64,000 nt of DNA, taken from positions 2,046,001 to 2,110,000 of the forward strand of contig CAWCPQ010000001.1 in assembly GCA_963797535.1 (NCBI GenBank), written 5' to 3'. A model generated the notes under the pieces. That model searched no databases. It saw only the letters and a program-made list of their open reading frames with translations, and was not told the DNA's origin. A program made the position numbers and the translations under genes. Source of the DNA: JAWWOL01 sp963797535 (lineage in GTDB: Bacteria; Actinomycetota; Actinomycetes; JAWWOL01). Shown one piece after another: positions 32,262 to 41,518 of the stretch (its first letter is position 1; each line of letters opens with the position of its first letter).

Positions 32262-32926
32262 TCCTGCGCCGAGCGCTGGCGGAGCTGCTCGGCACCGCGT
32301 TTCTCGTTGCCGCCGTGATCGGGTCGGGCATCGCAGCCGTCCAGCTCTCGCCCCATCAGGTCGGTCTCCAGCTGCTCGAGAACAGCCTCGTCACGGCGGG
32401 CGTGCTCATCGCGCTGATCCTCGCGCTCCAGCCGGTTTCCGCGGCCTTCAACCCGCTGGTGACCCTGGTGGAGCGGGTCGACGGAACGATCACGACGGCC
32501 GAGGCCGCGGTTCTGGTCTCGGCTCAGGTCCTGGGGGGCGTCGGCGGCGCGGTCATGGCCAACGTCATGTTCGGCCTTCCTGCCATCTCCGTGTCCACGC
32601 ATCAACGCTCCGGTGCCGGCATCTGGCTGGGCGAGGTGGTCGCGACCTTCGGGCTCATCCTCGTCATCTGCCAGCTCGCCCGTGCCGGCCGGTCCCAGCA
32701 GATTGCCTACGCCGTCGGCGCCTACATCCTCGCCGCCTACTGGTTCACGTCCTCCACGTCCTTCGCCAACCCGGCCGTCACCGTGGCACGCATGTTCTCG
32801 AACTCCTTCGCGGGCATCGCACCATCGTCAGTTCCGATGTTCGTCGTCATGCAGGTGCTCGGCTGCGTGCTCGCAGTCGGTGCCGTCGTCGCCCTGAAAC
32901 CCATCCCTGCAGAGGAAGTCGCGTGA
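32246..32926 (+). CDS. Aquaporin/MIP-family channel of the arsenic operon
   Basis: 226 aa from the ATG at 32246 (another ATG six bases later is equally possible), overlapping the end of arsM by 16 nt. Six helices; the first pore motif is NPL (AAFNPLVTL), the second a standard NPA (SFANPAVTVARMF). This is the group found in ars operons, where AqpS of Sinorhizobium conducts arsenite. No ArsB or Acr3 pump is present, so this channel may be the exit route for As(III) made by ArsC. Stop overlaps arsC (GTGA). Confidence 0.85.
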   Translation: MRMPVVLRRALAELLGTAFLVAAVIGSGIAAVQLSPHQVGLQLLENSLVTAGVLIALILALQPVSAAFNPLVTLVERVDGTITTAEAAVLVSAQVLGGVGGAVMANVMFGLPAISVSTHQRSGAGIWLGEVVATFGLILVICQLARAGRSQQIAYAVGAYILAAYWFTSSTSFANPAVTVARMFSNSFAGIAPSSVPMFVVMQVLGCVLAVGAVVALKPIPAEEVA

Positions 32927-33321
32927 CCGTCATCCTGTTTGCCTGCATCCACAACTCCGGCCGTTCCGTGGCCGCGCGCCTGCTGGCCGAGCACTACGCC
33001 GGCCCGGACGTCACCGTCCTGTCGGCCGGGTCCGAACCCAGCGGGACAGTCAACCCGGCGGTGGCGGCCGTGCTCGCCGAGCGGGGGCTGTCCGTCGCCG
33101 CCGAGACCCCGACGCTGCTCGAGTACGGGCTGGTCGAGACAGCGGACGTCGTGATCACGATGGGCTGCGGCGAGACCTGCCCGGTGTTCCCCGGCAAGCG
33201 CTACGAGGACTGGGAGGTCGAGGACCCCAAGGGTCTCGACCTGGCCACCGTGCGCACGATCGTCGACGACATCGATGCCAGGGTGCGCCAGCTGCTCGCG
33301 TCGCTGGAGCTGTTGGCGTGA
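32923..33321 (+). CDS. arsC: Arsenate reductase, low-molecular-weight phosphatase type
   Basis: 132 aa. Catalytic P-loop CIHNSGR at residues 8-14 (CX5R), general-acid Asp in DWEVEDPKG, and the pair Cys-Cys in MGCGETCPVFPG that can take part in thiol relay. It reduces arsenate to arsenite using thioredoxin or, as is common in actinobacteria, mycothiol/mycoredoxin; the sequence does not decide which. Last gene of the arsM-aqp-arsC operon. Confidence 0.9.
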   Translation: MTVILFACIHNSGRSVAARLLAEHYAGPDVTVLSAGSEPSGTVNPAVAAVLAERGLSVAAETPTLLEYGLVETADVVITMGCGETCPVFPGKRYEDWEVEDPKGLDLATVRTIVDDIDARVRQLLASLELLA

Positions 33322-33357
33322 GACGCGCTAGAAGCGGCCTCGCGCCAACAACCCGGG

Positions 33358-34731
33358 TCAGCGGTTGGGCGTGGGCTCCTCGATCGCCTGTACGGCTGCG
33401 TCGCGCAGCGCGTTGACCTGGTGGATGACCGGGTCGATCTCCCACGCCGTGGCGCGGCGGACCAGCCGCTTGACCATCGACGCGCCACGCCGGCCCGAGA
33501 TCGCCGGCGGGGGCGCGAGCGGAGGCAGCCGTCGCAGGGCCGCACTGCGCCGGCTCGCCGACACGGCCGCGTCACGGCTGGTCTCGTCATCCCGGAGGCT
33601 GACGGCAGCCCGCCCGCCACGGCGCAGCCGCGCCCTGGCGACCAATTCCTCCTGGACCCGGTTCCGCATCGGCTCGCCCTCGGCGCCAGCGCCGGCGAGC
33701 CACGCTGCGGCCTCGACCTCGACCTCGCTCTCCTGGCCGATCAGCATGCGCATGCCCGCCTTGAGACCGGCGTCACCGTCGACGAGGGTCACCAACGGCC
33801 GGTCGCCGACCTGGTTGGCCAGCGCCCCCACGGCCGTGACCAGGACCTGCTTGTCGAACAGCATCGCCCGCTCGAGCACGGAGGAGCTCCAGATCTGGCG
33901 GTAGGGAAGCACGACCACGTCGCACGCCACGATCCAGCGGTCGAACAGCTCGTCACTCACGAAGCCGGTCCGCAGGAACGTCCCCGGTGTGCCGTCGACC
34001 AAGCCTTCGAGCTCGCCCAGGTAGGACGCGAACCCGGGGTCGTCGACCCGGACGGAGCCGACGACGTAGAGCTCGCAGCCGTGCTCGGCAAGACCTTCGA
34101 AGGCCTTTACGGCGCGGTCGAATCCCTTGTGGGGCTGGATAAATCCGATGGACAGGAACACGAAGGCCTCGGGCGCGATGCCCAGCGTGCGCCGTGCGGT
34201 CACCCGGTCAGCACGCGTGTGCTTGACGAAGGACGCCCCGTGCTCGACCACCTTGACCCGCTCGGGCTTGACCCCGTACGAGGTGATGAAGTCCTGCCGT
34301 TCAGCCTCGGTGTGCAACGAGATGGTGTTGACCTGACGCCAGAAAGCCCTGGCAGCAAAGGCATCCACGCCCTTGCGGCGGCCGGTCCGATAGTCGATCT
34401 CGTGCACGACGATCTCGAGGTCGCGGGCAGCCTTGGCCATCGCCAGCAGCGAGGCGCTGACAGCAGCGTGCCGGTCGGGGGTCGTCGGGTGGGGGTAGAA
34501 CAGGTCCGGGTGGAACTGGATGATGACCTTGTCGTAGGCGCGCACCCGCTTGGCCAGCGCGCCGATGCCGCGCAGGCCGCTGAAGTCGAGGTGGTGGTGC
34601 GCCGCGGAAGGGCCGGGCGAGAGGACCTCGACGTCGTGACCCTCTGCGCGCAGGGCGCCGACCTGCTGCAGGGCGTAGGCCGCAATCCCGTCCCGGAGGG
34701 GAGGGTAGAACGACACCATCAAGATCCGCAT
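33358..34731 (-). CDS. GT4-family glycosyltransferase
   Basis: 457 aa from the ATG at 34731 with GAGGAG just upstream; open frame beyond this is not family-like. MRILMVSFYPPLRDGIAAYALQQV, then VIIQFHPDLFYP, LSIGFIQPHKGFDRAVKAF, YVVGSVRVDDPGF, and LPYRQIWSSSVLERAMLFDKQVLVTAVG in the donor domain. The last ~110 aa form a basic extension without a recognised domain. Last gene in the leftward polysaccharide operon; 8 bp from the broken GT4 upstream. Confidence 0.82.
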   Translation of the reverse strand: MRILMVSFYPPLRDGIAAYALQQVGALRAEGHDVEVLSPGPSAAHHHLDFSGLRGIGALAKRVRAYDKVIIQFHPDLFYPHPTTPDRHAAVSASLLAMAKAARDLEIVVHEIDYRTGRRKGVDAFAARAFWRQVNTISLHTEAERQDFITSYGVKPERVKVVEHGASFVKHTRADRVTARRTLGIAPEAFVFLSIGFIQPHKGFDRAVKAFEGLAEHGCELYVVGSVRVDDPGFASYLGELEGLVDGTPGTFLRTGFVSDELFDRWIVACDVVVLPYRQIWSSSVLERAMLFDKQVLVTAVGALANQVGDRPLVTLVDGDAGLKAGMRMLIGQESEVEVEAAAWLAGAGAEGEPMRNRVQEELVARARLRRGGRAAVSLRDDETSRDAAVSASRRSAALRRLPPLAPPPAISGRRGASMVKRLVRRATAWEIDPVIHQVNALRDAAVQAIEEPTPNR

Positions 34732-34739
34732 CGGGCTCC

Positions 34740-35958
34740 TCAGCTCGCGGTCCAGTGGACCAGGGCGTCCTCGACCTTGTCGAGCACGACCTCCCACCGG
34801 TAGTTGTCGAGGACGTAGGCACGACCGGCCGACGCGATGTCCGCGGCCGCCTCCGGCGCCTCGGACACGAAGACCAGCGCCTCTTCGAGCTCGAGCTCGT
34901 CCTGGTAGACCAAGCCGGCCCCAGACCGCGCGCAGTGGTCGGCGACGACCTCGGAGGCGCCGTTGGCGATGACGATGGTGCCGGCCAGCCAGGCTTCCAT
35001 GACCGTCCGGGAGAAGGCCTCGAACTGGGATGGCTGGAGGTAAGCATCAGCGGCAGCGAAAGCGTTGTCCCGCTCCTCGTCGGACAGGAAGCCGACGTCG
35101 ATCACCTTGTCCTTGAACCACTCCGGCGGGTTGACGTCGCCGCCGCCCATCGTCACCAGGGTGAACGGGAGGTCGCGGCGGGCAGTCGCCCTTGCCAGCT
35201 GGTCGAGCAGCGTCTCCCAGCCCTTGGCACCCTCGCGCCGGCCGGCGTAGAGCAGGAACCGTCCCTCGATGCCGTAACGCTTGCGGAAGCCGTCCGGGTC
35301 ATAACTTTGCGGGATCTCGACACCGCAGCCGACAACCGCGTGCGGGCTCAGCTCGGCGATGCGGTGCGCCAGCTCGTGCTCCGGCTCGGTCTGCAGCAGC
35401 AACCCGGCAACGCCGGTGAACATCGGCTGGAACAGCTCGAGGTAGGCGTACGGCTCGTCGTGCAGGCACGTCCAGAGCACGCTGCGCTCGGGCAGCAGCT
35501 GGGAGCAGGCGAAGGCCAGCCAGGTGGGGTAGGGCGTGAAGATCAGCGCACGGTAGTCGTCAGCGTGGTCGAGCAGGTGGTGGAACAGCTCGGGCGAGCG
35601 CATGCCGCAAGTTGATCCAACGTTGCTGGTCCGCGATCGAGACCGGGTGGCCGGCCATGATCGCGCCCTCGAGCCGCTGCCGCTCCTCGGTCTGCACGAA
35701 CACCGCCGGGAACCGGTGGACGGTGAGCCCGTCGTCGGAGACGGTGCTCCCCGCCGGCAGCTCGCTCTCCCAGGTGTGGTGGTTCATCGCGGTGGTAGTG
35801 AGGATCTCGACGTCCCAGCCGCGGTCCTGCAGCCGCTTGGCCATCTGGTGCAGGACGATCTCGGCGCCACCGACCATGCCCTCGCCGAACCTGGCGGGGA
35901 CGAAGCCGATCCGGCCCTCCCGTACGACCTCTGCACTGCGCTGCGGAGTGTCGGTCAC
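34740..35958 (-). pseudogene. GT4-family glycosyltransferase, one frameshift
   Basis: The GTG at 35958 (overlapping the wzt stop) starts GRIGFVPARFGEGMVGGAEIVLHQMAKRL, a GT4 N-terminus with the glycine-rich GGAE loop. The frame is lost near 35603-35615, right after QQRWIN, and resumes as MRSPELFHHLLDHADDY, then LYAGRREGAKGWETLLDQL and PSQFEAFSRTVMEAWLAGTIVIANG to the stop at 34740. One base gained or lost repairs it to about 405 aa. Position next to wzt suggests it builds the exported polysaccharide. Confidence 0.75.
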
Positions 35959-37134
35959 GTGTCCAGCACCTCGATCTTGGGGGTCAGGTAGAGAAGGCCC
36001 TCGTCATTGGCATTGGTGTAGACGCGGAACGCGGCCTTGCGCTCGAGCCGGTGGAACTCCGGCCCGGCTTTCGGGTGGACCGCCACGGTGCAGTAGTACT
36101 GCCCCTCGGCCAAGGCGATGTCGTCGAACGCGAAACGAACGCGACGGTGCCCGGACGTGAACGGCGCGAGCGTCATCTCCTGGACGTAGGTGTTGGTGCC
36201 GTAGACGAGCAGGTCGTCCCGGTTGTGGATCGCGATGCCGGCGCCCCAGTCCTCGGCACCGGCGTGCGCCTCGATGTCGACCTCGATCACCAGGTTGTCC
36301 CCCGGCACGAACCGGTCACGCGCGGCTCCGCCGGCGTCCTTGACCCGAACGCCGGTGATCTCGAGCCGGCGGTCACCTTGCTCGTCCTCCGGAAGGTTCT
36401 CCACGCTGTACTGGTCGCGGAAGGCCCGCAGCACCTCGTTGGGGGTGCCGTCGATGGTCATCCTGCCGGTGTCGAGCATGATCGCGCGGTCGCACAGGGA
36501 CCGAACGATGTCCAGACCGTGGGTCACGAACACGATGGTGCGACCGTCGCGCTGGAACGATCGGATCTTGTCCAGGCACTTGCGCTGGAACGGCTCGTCA
36601 CCGACCGACGAGCACCTCGTCGATCAGCAGGATCTCCGGGTCGACGTGGACCGCGACCGAGAACGCCAGCCGGACGTACATGCCGCTGGAGTAGAACTTG
36701 ACCTGGGTGTCGATGAACTGCTCGATGCCGGAGAAGTCGACGATCTCGTCGAAGTACTGCTCGGTCTGCTTGCGGGTCAGACCGAGGATCGAGGCGTTGA
36801 GGTAGACGTTCTCGCGGCCGGTCAGGTCGCCGTGGAAGCCGGCACCGAGCTCGAGCAGCGCAGCCAGCCGCCCCCGACGCTCGACGAAGCCGCTGTTGGG
36901 GGTGAGGATGCCGCCGATGACCTTGAGCAGGGTCGACTTGCCGGAGCCGTTGTGGCCGATCAGGCCGAGCGTCTTGCCGGCCTCGAGCTCGAACGAGATG
37001 TCCTTGAGCGCCTAGAACGCTTCGGCGTGCTTCTTGGACCGGCCAGCGTTGACGAGCCGCTCTTTGAGGCTCTTGTCCTTGTGGATGTTGAACTTTTTCG
37101 ACACGTCGGAGACGCGGATGATCGGGGTGCTCAC
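35955..37134 (-). pseudogene. wzt: Polysaccharide ABC-exporter ATPase (Wzt-type), broken twice
   Basis: GTG at 37134 starts a TIIRVSDVSKKFNIHKDKS-type N-terminus. Walker A (GHNGSGKSTLL) lies about 60 codons in, signature SSGMYVRLAFSVA, Walker B ILLIDEV and H-loop FVTHG follow. The C-terminal ~140 aa form a Wzt carbohydrate-binding-type beta domain (VKDAGGAARDRFVPGDNLVIEV). Two lesions: an in-frame TAG at 37012-37014 where HAEAF-W-ALKDISF is expected (TGG to TAG), and a CCGA duplication at 36601-36608 that shifts the frame inside the D-loop (VLVGDEPF). Repaired length about 391 aa. Partner of Wzm. Confidence 0.85.
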
Positions 37135-37135
37135 C

Positions 37136-38128
37136 TCAGAGCTCCTGCGCGAAGTTGCCCTGGGAGTGGGCAAAGACCCGCTGGGCCAGCCACACCAGGC
37201 CCATGCAGATGACCAGCAGGATGCCGAGCCGGCCGTACAGGTTGCCGGGGTAGATGTAGAGACTGCCGTGGATCGGTGCGTCGAGCGGTGGGGGGCCGTG
37301 GATGGTCATCTCGCCGCCCGGCCACAGGGCTCGCTGGAAGGCCAGCACGATGTTGCACATGGGGTTGGCCAGGTAGATCTTGAACAGCCACTGGTAGTTG
37401 TGCAGGTTGTCGCTGGACCTTGGTCCAGGGGTAGACGATGGGCGTCATCCAGAACCAGAACAGCAGGCCGACCTCGACGAGGTACTGCACGTCGCGCAGA
37501 TAGACGTTGGTGGCGGCGAGGATCAGACCCAGCGCGGTGCCGAACACCAGCAGGACCAGGAGGCCAGCGGCACCAGGAGCAGGTCGTCGGGCTGCGGCCA
37601 GTGCCCGGTGACCGCGTAGGCCCCGATGAGCACGACGCACTGCAGCAGGAAGTTGATCGCGGCCGCTCCGATGACCGACAGCGGGAAGAGCTCGCGCGGG
37701 AAGTAGACCTTCTTGACCAGGCCGGCGTTGCCGACGATCGACCCGGTGCAGCCGCCGATGATGTCGGTGAACAGCGTCCAGCACAGCAGACCGGTGAACA
37801 GGTAGACACCGAACAGCGGGATGGACTTGCTGTTGCCCAGGAAGCCACCGATGGCGATGGTGTAGACGAGCAGGGTCAGCAGCGGGCGGATCAGGGTCCA
37901 CATGAAGCCCAGGACGCTGTCCTTGTACTTGACCTTGAGCTCTTTGCGGGTGAGCTGGCCGAGCAGCTGGCGGTACTGCCAGACCTCGACGACCGTCGGC
38001 CAGAAGCCCAGGAAGAAGTTGCTCGGAGCGTGGACCCGCTGCATCGGCAGCTGCTCGACCCAGGACTCGCCGTGGGCATGGCTGTTCGGTTCATCGGCTG
38101 CAGGTCTTGCGGGGGCTTCGGTGGACAA
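37136..38128 (-). pseudogene. wzm: Polysaccharide ABC-exporter permease (Wzm-type), two frameshifts
   Basis: TTG at 38128 has AGAGGGA upstream. The product (about 330 aa when repaired) has the ABC2-type permease pattern: YRQLLGQLTRKELKVKYKDSVLGFMWTLIRPLL, VYTIAIGGFLGN, FPRELFPLSVIGAAAINFLLQ, then LVLLVFGTALGLILAATNVYLRDVQYLVEVGLLFWFWMTPIVYPW and LVWLAQRVFAHSQGNFAQEL. Frame breaks at about 37570 (a base missing in VPL-GLLVLL) and about 37415 (an extra C in TKV-SDNLHNYQW). It should export lipid-linked polysaccharide with Wzt, which starts 1 nt after its stop. Confidence 0.85.
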
Positions 38129-38289
38129 GAAGGTCCCTCTGCTGGGCGGCAAGGACGGCGGCGTGGAGCCACGAGCACGCTGACAGCCTCCAGCCGGAGG
38201 GACGTGGCTCGCATCCGCCACCGATATAGTACGGCCCCACGGTCCCTAGGCGGGTAACCGAGGAGAGCCGGCACAGGAAGGTCGACACC

Positions 38290-39303
38290 TTGGACGTGAT
38301 CGTCGCCAGCGCGCAGGTGCCGTTCGTACGCGGCGGCCTCGAGCTGCACATGGAGAACCTCGTCGCCGCGATCCGCGCCGAGGGTCACCGTGCCGAGCAG
38401 GTCCGCCTTCCGGTGGGCTGGGAGAAGGGCCGGCTCTTCGATGCCGCGCTCGCGTGGCGCATGGTGCCGTTGGACTGCGACCTGCTGATCGCGACCAACT
38501 TCCCGTCCTACTACGCCAAGCACCCGCACAAGGTGACGTGGCTGCCGCACCAGCACCGGGGCGCCTACGACGCCGCGGATGCGGGCTGGTCCGACTTCGA
38601 CCTGGACGATATCTCGCTGGAGACGCAGCGGCTGCTGACCGAGTGGGACAACCGGGCGCTCGAGGAGTCCACGAGCATCTACACCACGTCGCAGGTCGTG
38701 GCCGACCGGCTGGCCACGTACAACGGCCTCACCGGCACCCCGCTCTACCACCCGGCCCCGCTGCACGACCAGCTGCACGAGGGCGAGTTCGGTGACTACG
38801 TCTTCAGCCCGACCCGGCTGGAGCACAACAAACGCCCCCAGCTGACCGTCGAGTCACTGGCGCACTGCCGGGACTCCGTCCGCGGCGTCATCTCCGGGCG
38901 CGGTTCGATGCAGGACGAGCTGACGGCCCTGGCCGCCAGCACGGGGGTGAGTGCGCGGCTCGAGCTGGCCGGGTTCGTCAGCGACGAGCGGCTGATCGAG
39001 CTCTACGCGAACTGCCTCGCCGTGATCTACCCGCCGTCGGACGAGGACTACGGCTACGTGACGTTGCAGGCGTTCAAGGCCGGCAAGCCGGTCATCACGG
39101 CTGCGGACTCCGGCGGCGTGCTCGAGTGGGTCGAGGACGGCGTCAACGGGTTCATCACCGACGGTTCCCCCACAGCAATCGGCGCAGCGATCGACACCCT
39201 CGCGGCCGACCCGGCCCGAGCCGCCCGGATGGGCGCCGCAGGCCGCGAGCGGGTCGTGGACATGTCCTGGCGGCCCGTCGTCGAGACCCTGCTCGCCGGA
39301 TGA
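38290..39303 (+). CDS. GT4-family glycosyltransferase
   Basis: 337 aa from a TTG preceded by AGGAAGG. MDVIVASAQVPFVRGGLELHMENLV opens the acceptor domain; the donor domain has FSPTRLEHNKRPQLTVESL, LAGFVSDERLIELYANCLAVIYPPSDEDYGYVTLQAFKAGKPVIT and SGGVLEWVEDGVNGFI. Intact, unlike its neighbours. The 161 bp between its start and the divergent wzm holds ATATAGTA at about 38224-38231, a possible -10 for either strand, and otherwise nothing I can assign. Confidence 0.85.
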   Translation: MDVIVASAQVPFVRGGLELHMENLVAAIRAEGHRAEQVRLPVGWEKGRLFDAALAWRMVPLDCDLLIATNFPSYYAKHPHKVTWLPHQHRGAYDAADAGWSDFDLDDISLETQRLLTEWDNRALEESTSIYTTSQVVADRLATYNGLTGTPLYHPAPLHDQLHEGEFGDYVFSPTRLEHNKRPQLTVESLAHCRDSVRGVISGRGSMQDELTALAASTGVSARLELAGFVSDERLIELYANCLAVIYPPSDEDYGYVTLQAFKAGKPVITAADSGGVLEWVEDGVNGFITDGSPTAIGAAIDTLAADPARAARMGAAGRERVVDMSWRPVVETLLAG

Positions 39304-40208
39304 GCGGCCACAGCGAGACCTCGCTGCCGATGCTGGGGCTGGCGCTCACCAGGCGGCCGCCGGCCGCCGCCCTGCCCCTGCTTCTTGCGCTGTACGAGTG
39401 GTGCCTGCCCACAGCGCTGGACCCAGCCGCGGGCACTCCGGCCGCGGTCCTGGCCACAGCCGAGGGGCTGCACCTGGCACCGGCGGGCGTGCCGTTCGCG
39501 CTGTGGGCCCGTCCCGAGGACCTCGCCACCCCCGCCTTCGCGACGGCCGACGTCGTGATCTCCGACGACCTCGCCCTGATCGACGCGGCGGGAAAGCGCG
39601 GGATGCCGGCACCGACCGGCCACCACCTCGGCAATCGGCGTCCAATGTCGCCCTTCGTCCGGGAGCGGCTGCGCAAGGGCCGCAGCCTGGCGCCCGACGC
39701 GATCCTCGAGTGGCAGGCCGACGGCTGGCTGTACGGGCCGGCGGACGCCCTCGTGCCCATCAGCGACGAGCTGGCCGAGACCGCACTGGGCGTAGCCGCA
39801 GCGGTGAGCGTGACCAACGTCGACTGGCTGGTGCGGTCCCTCGTCTGGGGAGCGCCCACGGTGACGAGCAGAGCCGCCGCAGACGCGCTCGGGCTCCGAG
39901 CGCCGGGTCAGGTGCTGGTCGCCGCGACCCGCAAGGCCCGTACAGCCGCAGCGGTCGAGCTCGCGCACGACCCGGTCGAGGCGGCTCGCCTGTCCTGGCA
40001 GGGCTACCGGCGGATCGAGAGCCTCGACGTCGACCGCGCAGCCGTGGCGCTGGCCGACCGGCTCCGGCTGTGGCCGCGCACACCGCCGTCTCCGGCACCA
40101 CCGCTGCCGACGGTCGAGCTCGCGCTGCGTCTGCTCGGCACCCCTGCCGACGCCCACGTGCGCACCCGACTGGCCGAGGCGTCGTACGCGTTCACGTACA
40201 CCGGCTGA
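39300..40208 (+). CDS. Protein of unknown function in the polysaccharide locus
   Basis: 302 aa, ATG overlapping the GT4 stop (ATGA). Rossmann-like character: LALTRRPPAAALPLLLALYEWCLP, LATADVVISDDLALIDAAGKRG, VPISDELAETALGVAAAVSVTNVDW and WGAPTVTSRAAADALG, which echo the donor half of GT-B glycosyltransferases, but no E-x7-E motif is seen. It may be a degenerate glycosyltransferase or accessory to the preceding one. Confidence 0.55.
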   Translation: MSGHSETSLPMLGLALTRRPPAAALPLLLALYEWCLPTALDPAAGTPAAVLATAEGLHLAPAGVPFALWARPEDLATPAFATADVVISDDLALIDAAGKRGMPAPTGHHLGNRRPMSPFVRERLRKGRSLAPDAILEWQADGWLYGPADALVPISDELAETALGVAAAVSVTNVDWLVRSLVWGAPTVTSRAAADALGLRAPGQVLVAATRKARTAAAVELAHDPVEAARLSWQGYRRIESLDVDRAAVALADRLRLWPRTPPSPAPPLPTVELALRLLGTPADAHVRTRLAEASYAFTYTG

Positions 40209-40258
40209 CCCCCGTCAGACCGTAGGATCATCGGGACCTCGACAGAGAAGGAGACCGG

Positions 40259-41500
40259 GTGTCACTCCCCGCGGACCTCGGGCGTGAGCGCACTGACGAG
40301 CTCACCCCCGCGCCGGCTGCTGCACCCGAACCCCCGCGTGGCTCCGTCTCCGGTCCGCGCGAGCTTGCCCACCGGCTGAGCTCCCGCGGCAAGACGCGAG
40401 GCCCGGCGGTTGATCGCCCGTGGCGTCGCTCCGGTGATCCAGCCCAACATCGAGGCCACCGACCAAGCCCTCACCCGCATCGCCCAGCTCGAGAACCAGC
40501 TCAGGGCAGTGCAGACGCATTCGGATGGACGAGGAGGCCATCCGGCTCGAGAGCCACGCCTCGACGGTCAACCTCGAGCTGCTCAAGGGCCAGGTGCTCT
40601 CCGTCGTCGAGCAGCTCGAGGACCTGGGCATGGCGATCGCGCCCGCGACGGGTCTCGAAGGCGCCGGCGTGCGGCTGGCCGAGCTGCGCGAGCGGGTCAA
40701 CGGCATCGACCGCCGGCTGCGCACCCTCGCCTCCGACGCGTCGCGGCCGGCTGCGGCCGAGGGTGCAGCGACCGCGACCCCGCCCACCTCGGCTCCCGGC
40801 AGTCCCGCACCGTCCTCGGCCTCGTTCGACTACGTCGGCTTCGAGCGCCGGTTCCGCGGCGACCCGGCCGCGGTGCTCGCCAGTCTCCAGAAGCGCTACG
40901 GCGAGGTGCTGGCCGACAACCCGCCGGTGGTCGACATCGGCTGCGGCCGGGCCGAGCTGGTCGCGCTGCTGACCGAGCGCGGCGTCCAGGCGATCGGCGT
41001 CGACACCGATCCGTCGATGGTCGCCGAGGCGCGCGACCAGGGCCTCGACGTCCGGCTCCAGGACGGCCTCGCGTTCCTGGCCGAGCAGCCGCCCGGGCTC
41101 CCTCGGCGCCATCATCGCCACCCACCTGGTCGAGCACCTCGAGCTCGACCCGTTGATCAAGCTGCTCGAGCTGTCGGTCACCCGGCTCAAGCCGGGCGGC
41201 GTCTTCATCGCCGAGACGCCCAACCCGGCGTCGCTGATCGTGCTCGGCAACAGCTACATCCTCGACCCGACCCACGTCCGGCCGCTGCACCCGTCGCTGC
41301 TGAGCTTCCTGTGCGAGGGTGCCGGCTTCCGCGACGTCCGGCTGGCGTTCTACGAACCGGCCAGCGACTACCACCTGCCGCTGATCACCGACCCGGAGGC
41401 ACCCGCGTGGGTCGGGGGCATCAACGTTGCGCTGACCAAGCTCAACGACGTGCTCTTCGGCGCCCAGGAGTACTCCGTCACGGCGACCACGCCGCGCTGA
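40259..41500 (+). pseudogene. Class I SAM methyltransferase with coiled-coil N-terminus, three frameshifts
   Basis: GTG at 40259 has AAGGAG upstream. Pieces in order: an N-terminus ending about 40395, ARGVAPVIQPNIEATDQALTRIAQLENQL, then EEAIRLESHASTVNLELLKGQVLSVVEQLEDLG (heptad-rich, about 40525 on), SFDYVGFERRFRG, SAM site VVDIGCGRAELVALL, and LELSVTRLKPGGVFIAETPNPASL to the end. Shifts at about 40395, 40512 and 41098 are each in the sense of one extra base; repaired length about 412 aa. Such enzymes methylate the growing or terminal sugar of exported O-polysaccharides, often setting chain length with Wzm/Wzt. Confidence 0.75.
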
Positions 41501-41518
41501 GCGTCCCCGCTCCAGCGC

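Noticed and set aside
38224..38231. ATATAGTA as a defined promoter between wzm and the GT4 gene
   Set aside because: It can be read as a -10 on either strand, but no -35 at 16-18 bp is convincing on either side.
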